A DNA stretch of 64,000 nucleotides from Mariniblastus sp964414815 (lineage in GTDB: Bacteria > Planctomycetota > Planctomycetia > Pirellulales > Pirellulaceae): contig CAYPXY010000001.1 of assembly GCA_964414815.1 (NCBI GenBank), forward strand, positions 124,001 to 188,000, read 5' to 3'. The position numbers and the translations under genes are program-made. Below, one piece after another: positions 43,743-52,663 of this stretch (position 1 is the stretch's first letter; every line of letters starts with the position of its first letter). The notes beneath the pieces were generated by a model. That model was given only the letters and a program-made list of their open reading frames with translations, was not told the DNA's origin and ran no database searches.

Positions 43743-44249
43743 TCATTCCTCCAACGTTTTGTTAATCAGCTCTCTCAGTTGCCCTGCATGATAATGGGTT
43801 TGGGTCTTGATTCTCAAAAGAGGCAACTTCGCTGATTCCATAGCCTTGTTGACAAAAATATCTCGCTCGATCCGGTCGGCTCGCGCATGGGATGAATCGT
43901 CCAGTTCAATGCAAACCAACGGCTTCAAATGTTCGTTGTCGCAAAGCACAAAATCGATGTGCTTGGCCAGTATGGAATTGAGCCATTTCCGATTGGCCGT
44001 GTTTCCTGGTTCCACTTGCAGCAGATCCGCCATTCTGACCATCGCAAACACCTGAAAGTCATCCTGGGCCGCTTTGATCAGCGATCGGTAGAATCGCAGT
44101 TCGGCCTTGGTCAATAGCGACTCCCGCTTTCGGTACGGAAGCGGTCGTTCGCCACCGTACATTCGCAACAAAAGCACGATGGCGACGAGCACAGCCAACC
44201 CGACCCAGAACGGCCAGTAGTTCGTCAACAGGCTGATCAGCGTTTCCAT
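43743..44249 (-). CDS. DUF2726 membrane-anchored protein
   Basis: This 168-residue protein has an N-terminal membrane anchor (~10-29, YWPFWVGLAVLVAIVLLLRM) and a cytosolic DUF2726 domain: LLTKAELRFYRSLIKAAQDD, ILAKHIDFVLCDNEHLKPLV, CIELDDSSHARADRIERDIF and NKAMESAKLPLLRIKTQTHY. The fold resembles PD-(D/E)XK nucleases; the ELDD and RIK positions fit such a core, but catalytic activity is not shown. Starting 13 nt after the rtcB stop, it is likely in the same transcript. The longer frame to 44285 would overlap rtcB and is less favoured. Confidence 0.85.
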   Translation of the reverse strand: METLISLLTNYWPFWVGLAVLVAIVLLLRMYGGERPLPYRKRESLLTKAELRFYRSLIKAAQDDFQVFAMVRMADLLQVEPGNTANRKWLNSILAKHIDFVLCDNEHLKPLVCIELDDSSHARADRIERDIFVNKAMESAKLPLLRIKTQTHYHAGQLRELINKTLEE

Positions 44250-44262
44250 GGTCGTTGCAGGA

Positions 44263-45663
44263 TCAATCTTCCGAGGGGCTTCCATCGCCGCACATCATGA
44301 CAATTCGCGGATGGAACTCACCGATAATATCAACCAGGTCGGTCTGATGCGACATCACTTCATGAATGTTCTTATAGGCGCCCGGAACTTCATCCAGCCC
44401 ACCGGCCAACAAACGGACATTCTTTTCGGCCAAATGCTGCCGCCAATCTTTCCAGTTGAACTGCGACTTGGCCGCCGTACGCGACATCCGCCGCCCTGCT
44501 CCATGCGATGCCGAGTTGAGGCTTTGAGCCAAACCTTTTCCGCGAACCACAAAGCACGAATCGGCCATATTTCCTGGAATCACTCCCAAATCACCTTTTG
44601 CCGCCGGCGTGGCTCCCTTGCGATGGACATAAAGCGGATTTCCGTCATGCTCTTCGAGCCAAGCGAAATTATGGTGGTTCTCGACGGTCGCCAACTTCTG
44701 CGCACCGGCCAGTTTCGTCACCTGGTTGTGGATGACTTCATGATTGGCCGACGCAAATCGTCCCATCAAGTTCATGGCCAGCCAATATTCTTGCCCCGCC
44801 TCGGAGTCCATCGAAAGCCAACTCAAGTGCTTCAAGTGGTTATCATTTTTGATTTGATTGGGAACGCTTTGCATGGCCAGTTCCGAATACCGGCGGCAGA
44901 CATTTGCACCCGGACCGCGACTGCCACTATGCGACAACAGCGCGACATACTTACCTGCCGGAAGCCCCAAGTCGTCCGCAGGCAGCGTCAACACGCCCCA
45001 CTCTACAAAGTGATTTCCGCTGCCGCTGGTTCCAAGCTGCCCGACGGCCGTAGGGTGAACATGTCGTGTGACCGGCGTGATATTCCAGTCTTCGTCCAGT
45101 ACCGGATGTTCCGCAGGCCGCTTCCATTTTACACCGGCTCCAAACCGCGTTCCGTCCTGGAGCGCACGATCCAGCTCCGCGCATGCCTTGGCATCGTTCT
45201 GCTCGACCCGCTCTGCCGGGATATCGGTCACCGTCAGTTTCATCCGACAAGCAATATCCACTCCGACGGCGTAGGGAATCACGGCATTTTCACACGCCAG
45301 CACGCCACCAATCGGTAGACCGTAACCCGCATGAGCGTCCGGCATCAGCGCCGCTGCTCGCGCTACCGGAATTCGGCAAGCGTTCCGAATCTGCTGGATT
45401 GAAAGCGAATCAAATTCGCTTCCCCAAGCTGAATAGGGAATCTCAACCAGCTCGAAATGGGACTTCGCCGATTCGACCAGCCGCATTGCCAGTTCGCCGT
45501 AATAAGGATCGGTAACGAATGACTGGGGCGACTGAACGATCTGCGGAATTTGTTTTTTGGGTGGATCGATCTCCTTGACGCGTGCGGCCTTCTGAATGCA
45601 GGTGATGGCCGGAACAACACAGTCTTCGGGCACTCCGAGTTCAAGCAGTTGCCGTTTATTCAT
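44263..45663 (-). CDS. rtcB: RtcB-type RNA ligase
   Basis: RtcB joins 2',3'-cyclic phosphate (or 3'-phosphate) RNA ends to 5'-OH ends using GTP and Mn2+. The 466-residue product shows LMPDAHAGYGLPIGGVLA, GVDIACRMKLTVTD with the metal-binding Asp and Cys, GTSGSGNHFVEWGVL, LLSHSGSRGPGANV and the guanylylated His in SASHGAGRRMSR. The family is used in tRNA or rRNA repair and in stress responses. No archease or rtcA/rtcR gene is adjacent, which differs from many proteobacterial rtc operons. A DUF2726 gene follows by 13 nt. Two element tips, inverted, flank the pair. Confidence 0.95.
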   Translation of the reverse strand: MNKRQLLELGVPEDCVVPAITCIQKAARVKEIDPPKKQIPQIVQSPQSFVTDPYYGELAMRLVESAKSHFELVEIPYSAWGSEFDSLSIQQIRNACRIPVARAAALMPDAHAGYGLPIGGVLACENAVIPYAVGVDIACRMKLTVTDIPAERVEQNDAKACAELDRALQDGTRFGAGVKWKRPAEHPVLDEDWNITPVTRHVHPTAVGQLGTSGSGNHFVEWGVLTLPADDLGLPAGKYVALLSHSGSRGPGANVCRRYSELAMQSVPNQIKNDNHLKHLSWLSMDSEAGQEYWLAMNLMGRFASANHEVIHNQVTKLAGAQKLATVENHHNFAWLEEHDGNPLYVHRKGATPAAKGDLGVIPGNMADSCFVVRGKGLAQSLNSASHGAGRRMSRTAAKSQFNWKDWRQHLAEKNVRLLAGGLDEVPGAYKNIHEVMSHQTDLVDIIGEFHPRIVMMCGDGSPSED

Positions 45664-45763
45664 GACGTTTCTAGTAGACTATTGTGGTTTAATGCGAGAT
45701 GATGGACTTTGAGTTTCAATATGTTTCCAGACACCGGCGAAGCAGAAAAGTTCTGTTTTCAAT

Positions 45764-45811
45764 AAGCGTAAGCGAGGATAGAAACGCGGTCTCTCACTTA
45801 CGGCTCGGGTG
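45764..45811. repeat. Degenerate copy of the CGTAAGCGAGG palindrome
   Basis: AAGCGTAAGCGAGGA on the left and TCTCACTTACGGCTCGGGT on the right repeat the arms of the palindrome at 22398-22463 with several mismatches. It lies upstream of rtcB, between rtcB and the terminator of the small gene that follows. Confidence 0.65.
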
Positions 45812-45838
45812 ATGGTGAATCCCAGAATCGGGCAACTC

Positions 45839-45850
45839 GTGAACGGTTAC
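45839..45850. repeat. Inverted solitary tip of the interspersed element
   Basis: GTGAACGGTTAC is the exact inverse of the tip at 43680-43691 and equals the right end of the element at 14193-14494. No further element sequence is next to it. Confidence 0.6.
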
Positions 45851-45851
45851 G

Positions 45852-45878
45852 AAAAAACGCCTGATAGTTTCAGGCGTT
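45852..45878 (-). terminator. Rho-independent terminator of the 75-residue gene
   Basis: The stem AACGCCTGA (45856-45864) pairs with TCAGGCGTT (45870-45878) around a 5-nt loop. On the minus strand it continues into a run of six T (45852-45857). It lies 34 bp past the stop of the small gene. Confidence 0.9.
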
Positions 45879-45912
45879 ATTGAATCGATAAAAATCCGAG
45901 AATCTGGAACAA

Positions 45913-46140
45913 TTACTCGCGGGGGCGGATCGCACCGGTCAGCCCGGTATAATCTTTGCGATCTTCATTGTGCCATAGCGGCATTCCAGACATCACTCGC
46001 TGACGCAAAGCCTCGATTTTGGCTTCGGAACCTGCCGGTGCGTCGGTCGGCTGAAATTCTTCGCCCTCGTAAGGAACGAAATCTTCGTCGTGGCCATACT
46101 CAAGAATGGCTTCAAATACGTTTTTAATTTTGCGTGACAT
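45913..46140 (-). CDS. Small conserved-looking protein of unknown function
   Basis: The product is 75 residues: it begins MSRKIKNVFEAILEYG, has the acidic stretch DEDFVPYEGEEF, and ends with LWHNEDRKDYTGLTGAIRPR. It lacks a signal or membrane segment. The frame is open to 46188, but the ATG at 46140 starts cleanly and the extension reads as non-coding. I do not recognise the family. A strong terminator 34 bp downstream and an isolated position show that it is a separate transcript. Confidence 0.7.
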   Translation of the reverse strand: MSRKIKNVFEAILEYGHDEDFVPYEGEEFQPTDAPAGSEAKIEALRQRVMSGMPLWHNEDRKDYTGLTGAIRPRE

Positions 46141-46431
46141 GAAAACTACCCAATTGAAACGTGGACGGATTTGCGCAAATGTTTGCACCTGAAAGTAACC
46201 AGATTATTTCCGAAGAAAAACCGAAGTCAAGAAAATTCCTGAAGAAATATTCAAAAATCAGAGGTCGTTTTTCCAACCTCTCATCGTGGTAAAGTGTGCG
46301 GACTGGCGCGCTCGAGAGGCTTGTTCCAGGCAGTTTTTATTAAGGTATTTTAAAGGACCTAAACCAGCTTCTATGCCTTGGTTTAATCAGCTACCTGTTG
46401 TACGCTGGTCTGGAGACAAGAAGGATCCAAA

Positions 46432-47412
46432 ATGAACGTTATTGAACGATTGCGGGAACGCTGCCAAACGAAACTGCGACGTATTGTCTTCCCTGAGACT
46501 CAGGATGCTCGTGTGGTTGAGGCGGCGGTCGAGATCAGCCGAGCGGGGTTGGGGCAACCGGTTTTGATTGTTTCCGGCGAAGTGGAGCTTGGAACGGAAC
46601 TCGCTGGAAAAGTCTCCTCCGAAATCGAAGTCGTGCATACCGGCAACCCTTCATTGGCTCAAGCCTGTGCAAACCAGCTTTACGAAAACCGTAAACACAA
46701 GGGGCTGTCGATGGAAGCCGCCCGAATTGCGGTGGAAGATCCGCTGTTATTTGCCGCACTGTTGGTGCGAATCGGCCACGCAGATGCCGGGGTCGCGGGC
46801 AGCATTGCCACCACGGCCAGCGTGATTCGGGCCGGCCTTTATGGAATCGGGATGCCCTCCGGTCAGCAGCAGGTGTCCAGTTTTTTTCTGATGCAGTTTG
46901 CCGACCGATGCTGGACTTACGCCGATTGCGGTGTCGTGCCCAACCCAACGGCAGAAGGGCTGGCGGATATCGCGATCAACGCAGCCGATAATCACCAGAA
47001 ATTGACTGGTGAGACTCCCCAAGTCGCTATGTTGTCGTTTTCAACGGCGGGAAGTGCCGATCATCCAGACGTGATCAAGGTTCGTACGGCAACGGCGATG
47101 GTGCGTGAGAAACGACCCGATCTATACGTCGATGGCGAAATGCAGTTCGATGCGGCCATCCTACCAGCCATCGCTGCCCGAAAATTTCCCGATTCGGCCG
47201 TCGCAGGCCAGGCAAACGTATTTGTTTTTCCCGATCTGGACGCGGGCAACATCGCCTACAAGATTACGGAGCGATTGGGGGGCGCGCAGGCGCTCGGGCC
47301 GCTGATCCAAGGCCTCAGTCGCCCGTTCATGGATTTATCACGTGGATGTAGTGTGGAAGATATCGTCAACGTTGCAGTCGTCGCTACCTGCTGCTCCATT
47401 CGTTGCGGGTAA
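46432..47412 (+). CDS. pta: Phosphate acetyltransferase
   Basis: Pta interconverts acetyl-CoA and acetyl phosphate. The 326-residue protein is the short form containing only the catalytic PTA_PTB domain: RIVFPETQDARVVEAAVEIS, LVRIGHADAGVAGSIATTAS, YADCGVVPNPTAEGLADIAI, AMLSFSTAGSADHPDVIKV and FVFPDLDAGNIAYKITERLG. It stands without ackA in the window. Its 3' end overlaps the 3' end of the convergent EF-hand gene by 29 bp. AAGGA lies about 10 nt upstream of the ATG. Confidence 0.94.
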   Translation: MNVIERLRERCQTKLRRIVFPETQDARVVEAAVEISRAGLGQPVLIVSGEVELGTELAGKVSSEIEVVHTGNPSLAQACANQLYENRKHKGLSMEAARIAVEDPLLFAALLVRIGHADAGVAGSIATTASVIRAGLYGIGMPSGQQQVSSFFLMQFADRCWTYADCGVVPNPTAEGLADIAINAADNHQKLTGETPQVAMLSFSTAGSADHPDVIKVRTATAMVREKRPDLYVDGEMQFDAAILPAIAARKFPDSAVAGQANVFVFPDLDAGNIAYKITERLGGAQALGPLIQGLSRPFMDLSRGCSVEDIVNVAVVATCCSIRCG

Positions 47413-49099
47413 TCACGCCGTCCCCGTTCTTGTCTTTCTCGTAGAAACGTTTGAGGACTTCATCATCCCAATCCTCTGCAAACTCGTGCATTTCGATCAT
47501 GCCGTTTTTGTTCTCATCATAATCTTCGAATGAACTCTTGCTACGAGAGCTGCTGCGACTATCTCCCCGCCGCGTGTTCTCGGAACTGTTACCACGACGA
47601 GTCGATCGTTCACTACCGGATGCCGACGTACTCCCACTACCGGATGCACTACCAGAAGCAGATCCACCGCTCGATGAGCTATCCGAATCCGACGAATCGC
47701 CAGAGATAAACTTGGTATACTCTTCCTTAGTAATGACTCCATCGTTGTTTAACGGCGGTGGGTTGCGAATTTCTTTTGCTTCTTCCGCCGAGATGACTCC
47801 GTCACGGTCTTTGTCAAATTTCTCGAACATGTTGTCAACGTACCCTGACGGGCTTACGGTTGGGGTACTACTTCCGGAAGCAGATGATCGAGACCGAGCT
47901 GACGAGCCGCTGGACGAGCGGCTTGAGCCTGCCACACTTCTGCCCGGTTCAGTCGAGAAGTTTCCGCGATTGGCCGGATCGCCACGTGAAGCTTCGTTCT
48001 GCGAGGACGTATTGGCACCTTCACCGCGCCGAACAAACTCTTCTCGAGCCTTGTAACGATAGGCCAATTCCTGTCGAGATAACTTTCCATCGCGATCGGT
48101 ATCACTTTCATGATAGGAGGGCGAACCCCACGGAACCTCACGGGCCTCATTCTCATCGACGAACCCGTCGTTGTTTCGGTCATAGCTTCGCAGAATCCAG
48201 TCCACCTGTTCAAGGATGGATGAATCAAAAAGTTCTTCCAGCTGTTTTGAAGAGGCCGATCCAAAGTTCGCCACTTTCTCATTGGAGGGCCCGAAACCAG
48301 GAACCTTGGCAGCGGGCTCCCTGTTCGAAGCAGCAGCACGCGATCCCCTTTCTCCTCCCCCTCCTTGTTCGGCTTTAATTTTTTCTTCGACTTGCGAAAG
48401 CGGGATCGGTTTGCTCGTATCAAATCCCATGTTTTGCAAAAATCCTTGAGTCCGTCCGGTGACTTCGGTTGGATCGAGCCTGCCATCGCCATTGGTATCG
48501 AGTCGTTTCAGGAACTCAGCCGGATTCCAGTTCTGGTTTCCACCTCCGCCCCCCCCTCGTTGATTACCGCCACCGCCTCGGTTACCCCCAAAGTTTCCGC
48601 CGGACCCGTTATTCCATCCGCCTCCCCCACCGGGATTACCGCCTCCCCAACCTCGTTGACCGCCTCCTCCAGGGCCACCACCACCCCAGTTACCACCCGC
48701 TCCACCGCCACCGGGACCTCCGCCGCCCCAACCTCGTTGACCACCTTCACCGCCGCCGGGACCTCCCCAGCCGCCACGTCCACCCTCTCCACCAGGAGCA
48801 CCACCGCCCCAACCCCGTTGGCCACCTTCGCCGCCCCAGCCTCGTTGACCACCTTCGCCGCCCCAGCCTCGTTGACCACCTTCGCCGCCCCAGCCTCGTT
48901 GGCCTCGGCCTTCGCGCCAGTCATTATCTTGACCTTGACCTGAGCGACGCTCTCCGCCCTCTTCCGCTCGCTGATCCCCCCCCTGACGGCGATCGCGCGA
49001 TTGGTCCTGCGCGGACACAGGCGCGCTAGCCCAGCCCACCAACAGCATCAAAGCCGGAATCGATTTCAAAACGCAAATGTTCAAGTTCAACCGTGACAT
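47384..49099 (-). CDS. Exported Gly/Trp-rich protein with about seven EF-hands
   Basis: A signal peptide (SIPALMLLVGWASAPVSAQD) precedes a long low-complexity part with a repeated GWGGEGGQR unit (~62-100), encoded by a 27-nt DNA repeat, and then GGGNRGGGGNQRGGGGGG-like sequence to about residue 190. The second half carries EF-hand loops: LDTNGDGRLDPTE, YDRNNDGFVDENE, SDTDRDGKLSRQE, FDKDRDGVISAEE, NNDGVITKEE, YDENKNGMIEMHE and KDKNGDGVITRNE. Most have the D-x-D/N-x-D-G loop with Glu at position 12, so Ca2+ binding is expected. Ser-rich linkers separate them. The protein is probably extracytoplasmic; its ligand is unknown. Confidence 0.9.
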   Translation of the reverse strand: MSRLNLNICVLKSIPALMLLVGWASAPVSAQDQSRDRRQGGDQRAEEGGERRSGQGQDNDWREGRGQRGWGGEGGQRGWGGEGGQRGWGGEGGQRGWGGGAPGGEGGRGGWGGPGGGEGGQRGWGGGGPGGGGAGGNWGGGGPGGGGQRGWGGGNPGGGGGWNNGSGGNFGGNRGGGGNQRGGGGGGNQNWNPAEFLKRLDTNGDGRLDPTEVTGRTQGFLQNMGFDTSKPIPLSQVEEKIKAEQGGGGERGSRAAASNREPAAKVPGFGPSNEKVANFGSASSKQLEELFDSSILEQVDWILRSYDRNNDGFVDENEAREVPWGSPSYHESDTDRDGKLSRQELAYRYKAREEFVRRGEGANTSSQNEASRGDPANRGNFSTEPGRSVAGSSRSSSGSSARSRSSASGSSTPTVSPSGYVDNMFEKFDKDRDGVISAEEAKEIRNPPPLNNDGVITKEEYTKFISGDSSDSDSSSSGGSASGSASGSGSTSASGSERSTRRGNSSENTRRGDSRSSSRSKSSFEDYDENKNGMIEMHEFAEDWDDEVLKRFYEKDKNGDGVITRNEWSSR

Positions 49100-49336
49100 A
49101 TTCTGATCTTCTAAGTAAAAGCTACCCCATATTAAGCTGCTTACTCAATTCAACCCCCATTTTAGCCCAGAGTTTCGCTGGAATCGGCATCTCTTTTGCG
49201 ACGACTGCTATTTATGTTAAATTTAATACCAAATTAGTTATTTTCCCGCAACATTGACTGATAGCACGCTTCCGCGATAATTGAGTCGGCAAATTTCAGG
49301 ACGGCATATCTTTATCCCAACGCGCCCCCAGTCATC

Positions 49337-52318
49337 ATGCAACGCCTCTGTCCCCAATGCCAGCATCCACTTTCCGCCCCAGAACAAGCCTGTCTGCGGT
49401 GCAATCGAGCCCCCCGTTCATTCTCCGGTTTGCTTCAGTCGGCCCTTGAACTCACCGAATCGGATCAGTTTTCCGCTGCGTTGGAAAGACTGAACTCAGC
49501 GATTGAAATCGCTCCCAAAAATCGTGTTCCCGAATGTTATGCCGTGCGCGGTTTTGCCCATCTGAAACAGCAGGATTATATCCGTGCGGAAGAAGATTGT
49601 AGCGAAGCCATCTCCTATGACTGGGAGCAGGCCCAAACCTATGCCTGGCGCGCGGCGGCCCGGGCGGCTCAGAACAAATGGAAGTTGGCGTTTGATGATC
49701 TTGAGCGTGCCTACCAATTCGGCGGCCATCAGCAGGACCGATATCTAATGCTGATGGATTCGATGGCGGAAAACGCCCGTACCCATTTCCGTGAACAGAT
49801 CCAGGCCGGCAATCAATCCGTGCGATTATTCTTTGAACGCGGCTGGATGTACTCGCGATTGAATCAATTCAAAAAGGCACTTGCCGATTTTCGCCATGCA
49901 CTCTCACTCAAACCCCGCGACCCCTGGTCGTCGACCGGTCTGGCTCAAATTCTAGTTGCACGCCCGGAGCTCAAAGGCCTGGACCGCGTCCTTGAATTGA
50001 CCCGCGACGGGCTGGCGGGGGATAGTCGCTGCAAACGACAGGCCTGCATGGTTCGTGCCGACTATCATGCTCAGCTCGGCCATACCAATCGAGCCAAAGA
50101 CGAACTGCAAATGCTGGCTCAGTTATCCGAAGGCTCGGTAATCGAAACGGTCAAATGTGCCGAACGCATGAATCGAGCCGGAGATCATCTGTCAGCGATT
50201 GCTCTGCTGAGCAAGGTCATTCAAGAGTACCCGGAACGACGTCTCGCTCTGCTAAAACGAGGCGAAGGCTACGCTGCCATTTCCAATTTTGGATTGGCCA
50301 TTGAGGACTTTTCGGCGTTTCTCGATACCTTTCCTGATTCGATCACCGCACGCGTCCATCGCGCGTCCGCCCTGGTTGCCTCGGGACGAGTCCAGAAAGC
50401 CGTGACCGACCTGGAGAGAGCCTGTCAACTGGACGAAAATCATCTCGAAACCCATCTGGGCCTGGCCAAGGCTTGGCTTGAACTGGGCATGCTCGACCGC
50501 TCGCTGCCTCATGCCCAGCGCGCCGTCCAGATCGGAGGCGCGTCGGCCGAAGCCTATTCTGTGCTGGCCATGGTCTATAGTCGTTTGGGGAATCAAACCC
50601 AGGCGATTGAAGAGTACACTCGCAGCGTTGAACTGGCCCCCACGCTCACCGACCAGGCCCAATACCGTTTCTTACGGGGAATCGCGTTTTACGAAAGCGA
50701 CCACTTTGAATCTGCACTGGCTGACCTTGATCAGGCATCCATCGATCGACCGCATCATGCGGGAACCTGGATCTGGAAAGCCGCGACTTCGGCTCGCCTG
50801 GAGAACTGGGGCAATGCCATTCGTGCGCTCCAGCAGGCCATCCAAATTCGCCCGACCGTCGCCCAGCAATATCAAAAAATGGGACAACCCATCGCCGAGA
50901 AAGCGATCCAGTTCTACAACCGCTGCGAGCAACGAGAAAACGGAGCCGTAACACCCAACCTGTATCTCAACCGAGGGTTGGCTCATCAATTTCTGGATCA
51001 AAATCAGGAAGCCGTTCGCGATTTCTCACGCGCGATTCAGCTTGCTCCAGACGATTTCGAACCGGTCATCCGTCGAGCTGAAGCGCTGGCCAAGTTGGAC
51101 AACTTTGATGGCGCCGCCGCGCAGTTCAGCAAAGTACTCAAGCATCAACCCAACAACGACGCAGTACTCTTCAGTCGTTCGCTGGCCCGTCTTGCCCAGG
51201 GTGACGATGAACTGGCCAAGGAAGATCTATTGAAAGCGATCGAGCTGGCTCCGTCATCCTCCCGTTATTGGATGCAACTGGGCGAAACCGAATTGAAATC
51301 TGGCAATCGGAGGGAAGCCCTCAATGCACTGGATCGGGCGATCCAGAACGACCCGACCCATCCCGCTATTTTTCGATTGCGAGGAACCACTCATTTTCAG
51401 GACGGAGAATATTTGCAGTCGATTCGGGATTTCACCCATTCGCTCGAACTGCTTCCCACGCAATGGGATTTGCTGGTTCAACGGGGTGAAGCCCACCTGA
51501 AAACCAATCAACCGTTGACCGCGCTCGAAGATTTTGAAACGGCATTGACGCACGATCCGGTACTAGCCAAAGCCTACGCAGGACGGGCTTCCATTCTCGT
51601 CAGCCAGCAGCGGCACGAATATGCTCTGATCTGGTTGACCAAGGCCATTCATCGCTTTGCGGCCCCCGAAGATCTGTCTGAAATCATGTTTGCCCGTGGA
51701 AAAGTTTTCCACGAGATGGCTCGACACGCCCGGGCGATCAGTGATTTCAACTGGGTCATCGATCAAATGCGTCGCGACTCCGATGTCGTGCTGGCGGCGC
51801 GTTATGCACGAGCGGTATCCAAAATTCACTTGGAGCAATTCGATTCTGCAGCTAAAGACTTCCAAAGAATTTTGAAACAGGTATCGACTCACAAACATGC
51901 GAGGGGGGCTCTCAAATGGTTGATGAATCGGCAGCAACCCCTACCGGCGTTTTTGTATCCGCCCGTCAATACCCATCGACCGACACGACCTGCAATCGAA
52001 CGCGCTGCCGTTGTACTGTCGGACGGCGCGGTGGCTCCGTGGGAAACCGAACCACCTTATGATCTGTGGCTGATCCGGACGCCGGAAGAAAAAGAATATG
52101 GCCCCGTACCGCTGTCCGTTTTGGTAGAATGGGCGAGCGAAGGACGACTGACCAATGGCATGAAATTGCTGCGAGCGGACTGGTCGAAATGGAAACGGAT
52201 CGAGCGTGTCTTTCCGGAAGTCACACCAGTGGAAAGTTTGCCCGGCCTGGTCGAATCGTTTCCGGCACTTGATTTGAACAGGAACTCGCGGAGCGACAAT
52301 GCCGAAAACATCCCATGA
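49337..52318 (+). CDS. Zinc-ribbon/TPR/GYF_2 protein
   Basis: The 993-residue product begins with a zinc ribbon of two CxxC pairs (LCPQCQHPL and ACLRCNR). It continues with about 20 TPR units (~30-860), for example ALERLNSAIEIAPKNRVPEC and AVRDFSRAIQLAPDDFEPVI. It ends with a GYF_2-type domain (WLIRTPEEKEYGPVPLSVLV, then TNGMKLLRADWSKWKRIERV). There is no signal peptide, so it should be cytosolic. TPRs and GYF domains both bind peptides. The gene overlaps the next by 20 nt, and a Ser/Thr kinase gene follows, so the three may work together (inference). Its 29% tandem structure is degenerate at DNA level. Confidence 0.9.
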   Translation: MQRLCPQCQHPLSAPEQACLRCNRAPRSFSGLLQSALELTESDQFSAALERLNSAIEIAPKNRVPECYAVRGFAHLKQQDYIRAEEDCSEAISYDWEQAQTYAWRAAARAAQNKWKLAFDDLERAYQFGGHQQDRYLMLMDSMAENARTHFREQIQAGNQSVRLFFERGWMYSRLNQFKKALADFRHALSLKPRDPWSSTGLAQILVARPELKGLDRVLELTRDGLAGDSRCKRQACMVRADYHAQLGHTNRAKDELQMLAQLSEGSVIETVKCAERMNRAGDHLSAIALLSKVIQEYPERRLALLKRGEGYAAISNFGLAIEDFSAFLDTFPDSITARVHRASALVASGRVQKAVTDLERACQLDENHLETHLGLAKAWLELGMLDRSLPHAQRAVQIGGASAEAYSVLAMVYSRLGNQTQAIEEYTRSVELAPTLTDQAQYRFLRGIAFYESDHFESALADLDQASIDRPHHAGTWIWKAATSARLENWGNAIRALQQAIQIRPTVAQQYQKMGQPIAEKAIQFYNRCEQRENGAVTPNLYLNRGLAHQFLDQNQEAVRDFSRAIQLAPDDFEPVIRRAEALAKLDNFDGAAAQFSKVLKHQPNNDAVLFSRSLARLAQGDDELAKEDLLKAIELAPSSSRYWMQLGETELKSGNRREALNALDRAIQNDPTHPAIFRLRGTTHFQDGEYLQSIRDFTHSLELLPTQWDLLVQRGEAHLKTNQPLTALEDFETALTHDPVLAKAYAGRASILVSQQRHEYALIWLTKAIHRFAAPEDLSEIMFARGKVFHEMARHARAISDFNWVIDQMRRDSDVVLAARYARAVSKIHLEQFDSAAKDFQRILKQVSTHKHARGALKWLMNRQQPLPAFLYPPVNTHRPTRPAIERAAVVLSDGAVAPWETEPPYDLWLIRTPEEKEYGPVPLSVLVEWASEGRLTNGMKLLRADWSKWKRIERVFPEVTPVESLPGLVESFPALDLNRNSRSDNAENIP

Positions 52319-52640
52319 GCCTACGGAAAAGATGATCGGCACGAATCAGGACGAAGAACATCTGCCAAAGAAGCGAACCATCGACCCGGAGGTTCGCTTG
52401 GCGCGTATCGAAAAAAAACTCGGCGTTCTCACGATCATGGCGCTCGTTCAGACCGTCCTGCTGGCCACGCTACTGCTCGGCAAGTGGCTGCCCAGTCTTC
52501 TAACCGTCATCCAGGCCAGCATATTCCTCGCGCTGCTGGTGGCAGTTCTCTACATTTTCCGGGAACAGATTCCCATCTGGATCGGAGACGCCAGCCGATA
52601 CTTCTTTTCACTATTCAGAGCAGACGATTCTAAATCGTAG
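52299..52640 (+). CDS. Two-helix membrane protein
   Basis: The 113-residue product has a charged, cytosolic N-terminus (KKRTIDPEVRLARIEKKLGV) and two membrane spans (~43-64, TIMALVQTVLLATLLLGKWL, and ~67-86, TVIQASIFLALLVAVLYIF). A short C-terminal tail follows. The family is not recognised. Start overlap with the TPR gene (20 nt) and a 23-bp gap to the kinase gene indicate one operon; it may anchor one of its neighbours. Confidence 0.8.
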   Translation: MPKTSHEPTEKMIGTNQDEEHLPKKRTIDPEVRLARIEKKLGVLTIMALVQTVLLATLLLGKWLPSLLTVIQASIFLALLVAVLYIFREQIPIWIGDASRYFFSLFRADDSKS

Positions 52641-52663
52641 GCCTAGGGAAAAATGAAAACATC

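Noticed and set aside
48469..49029. Plus-strand frames of 186-192 codons opposite the EF-hand gene
   Set aside because: They are mirror translations of the Gly-rich repeat DNA (Pro/Thr/Ser-rich or His-rich runs) with no independent gene features.
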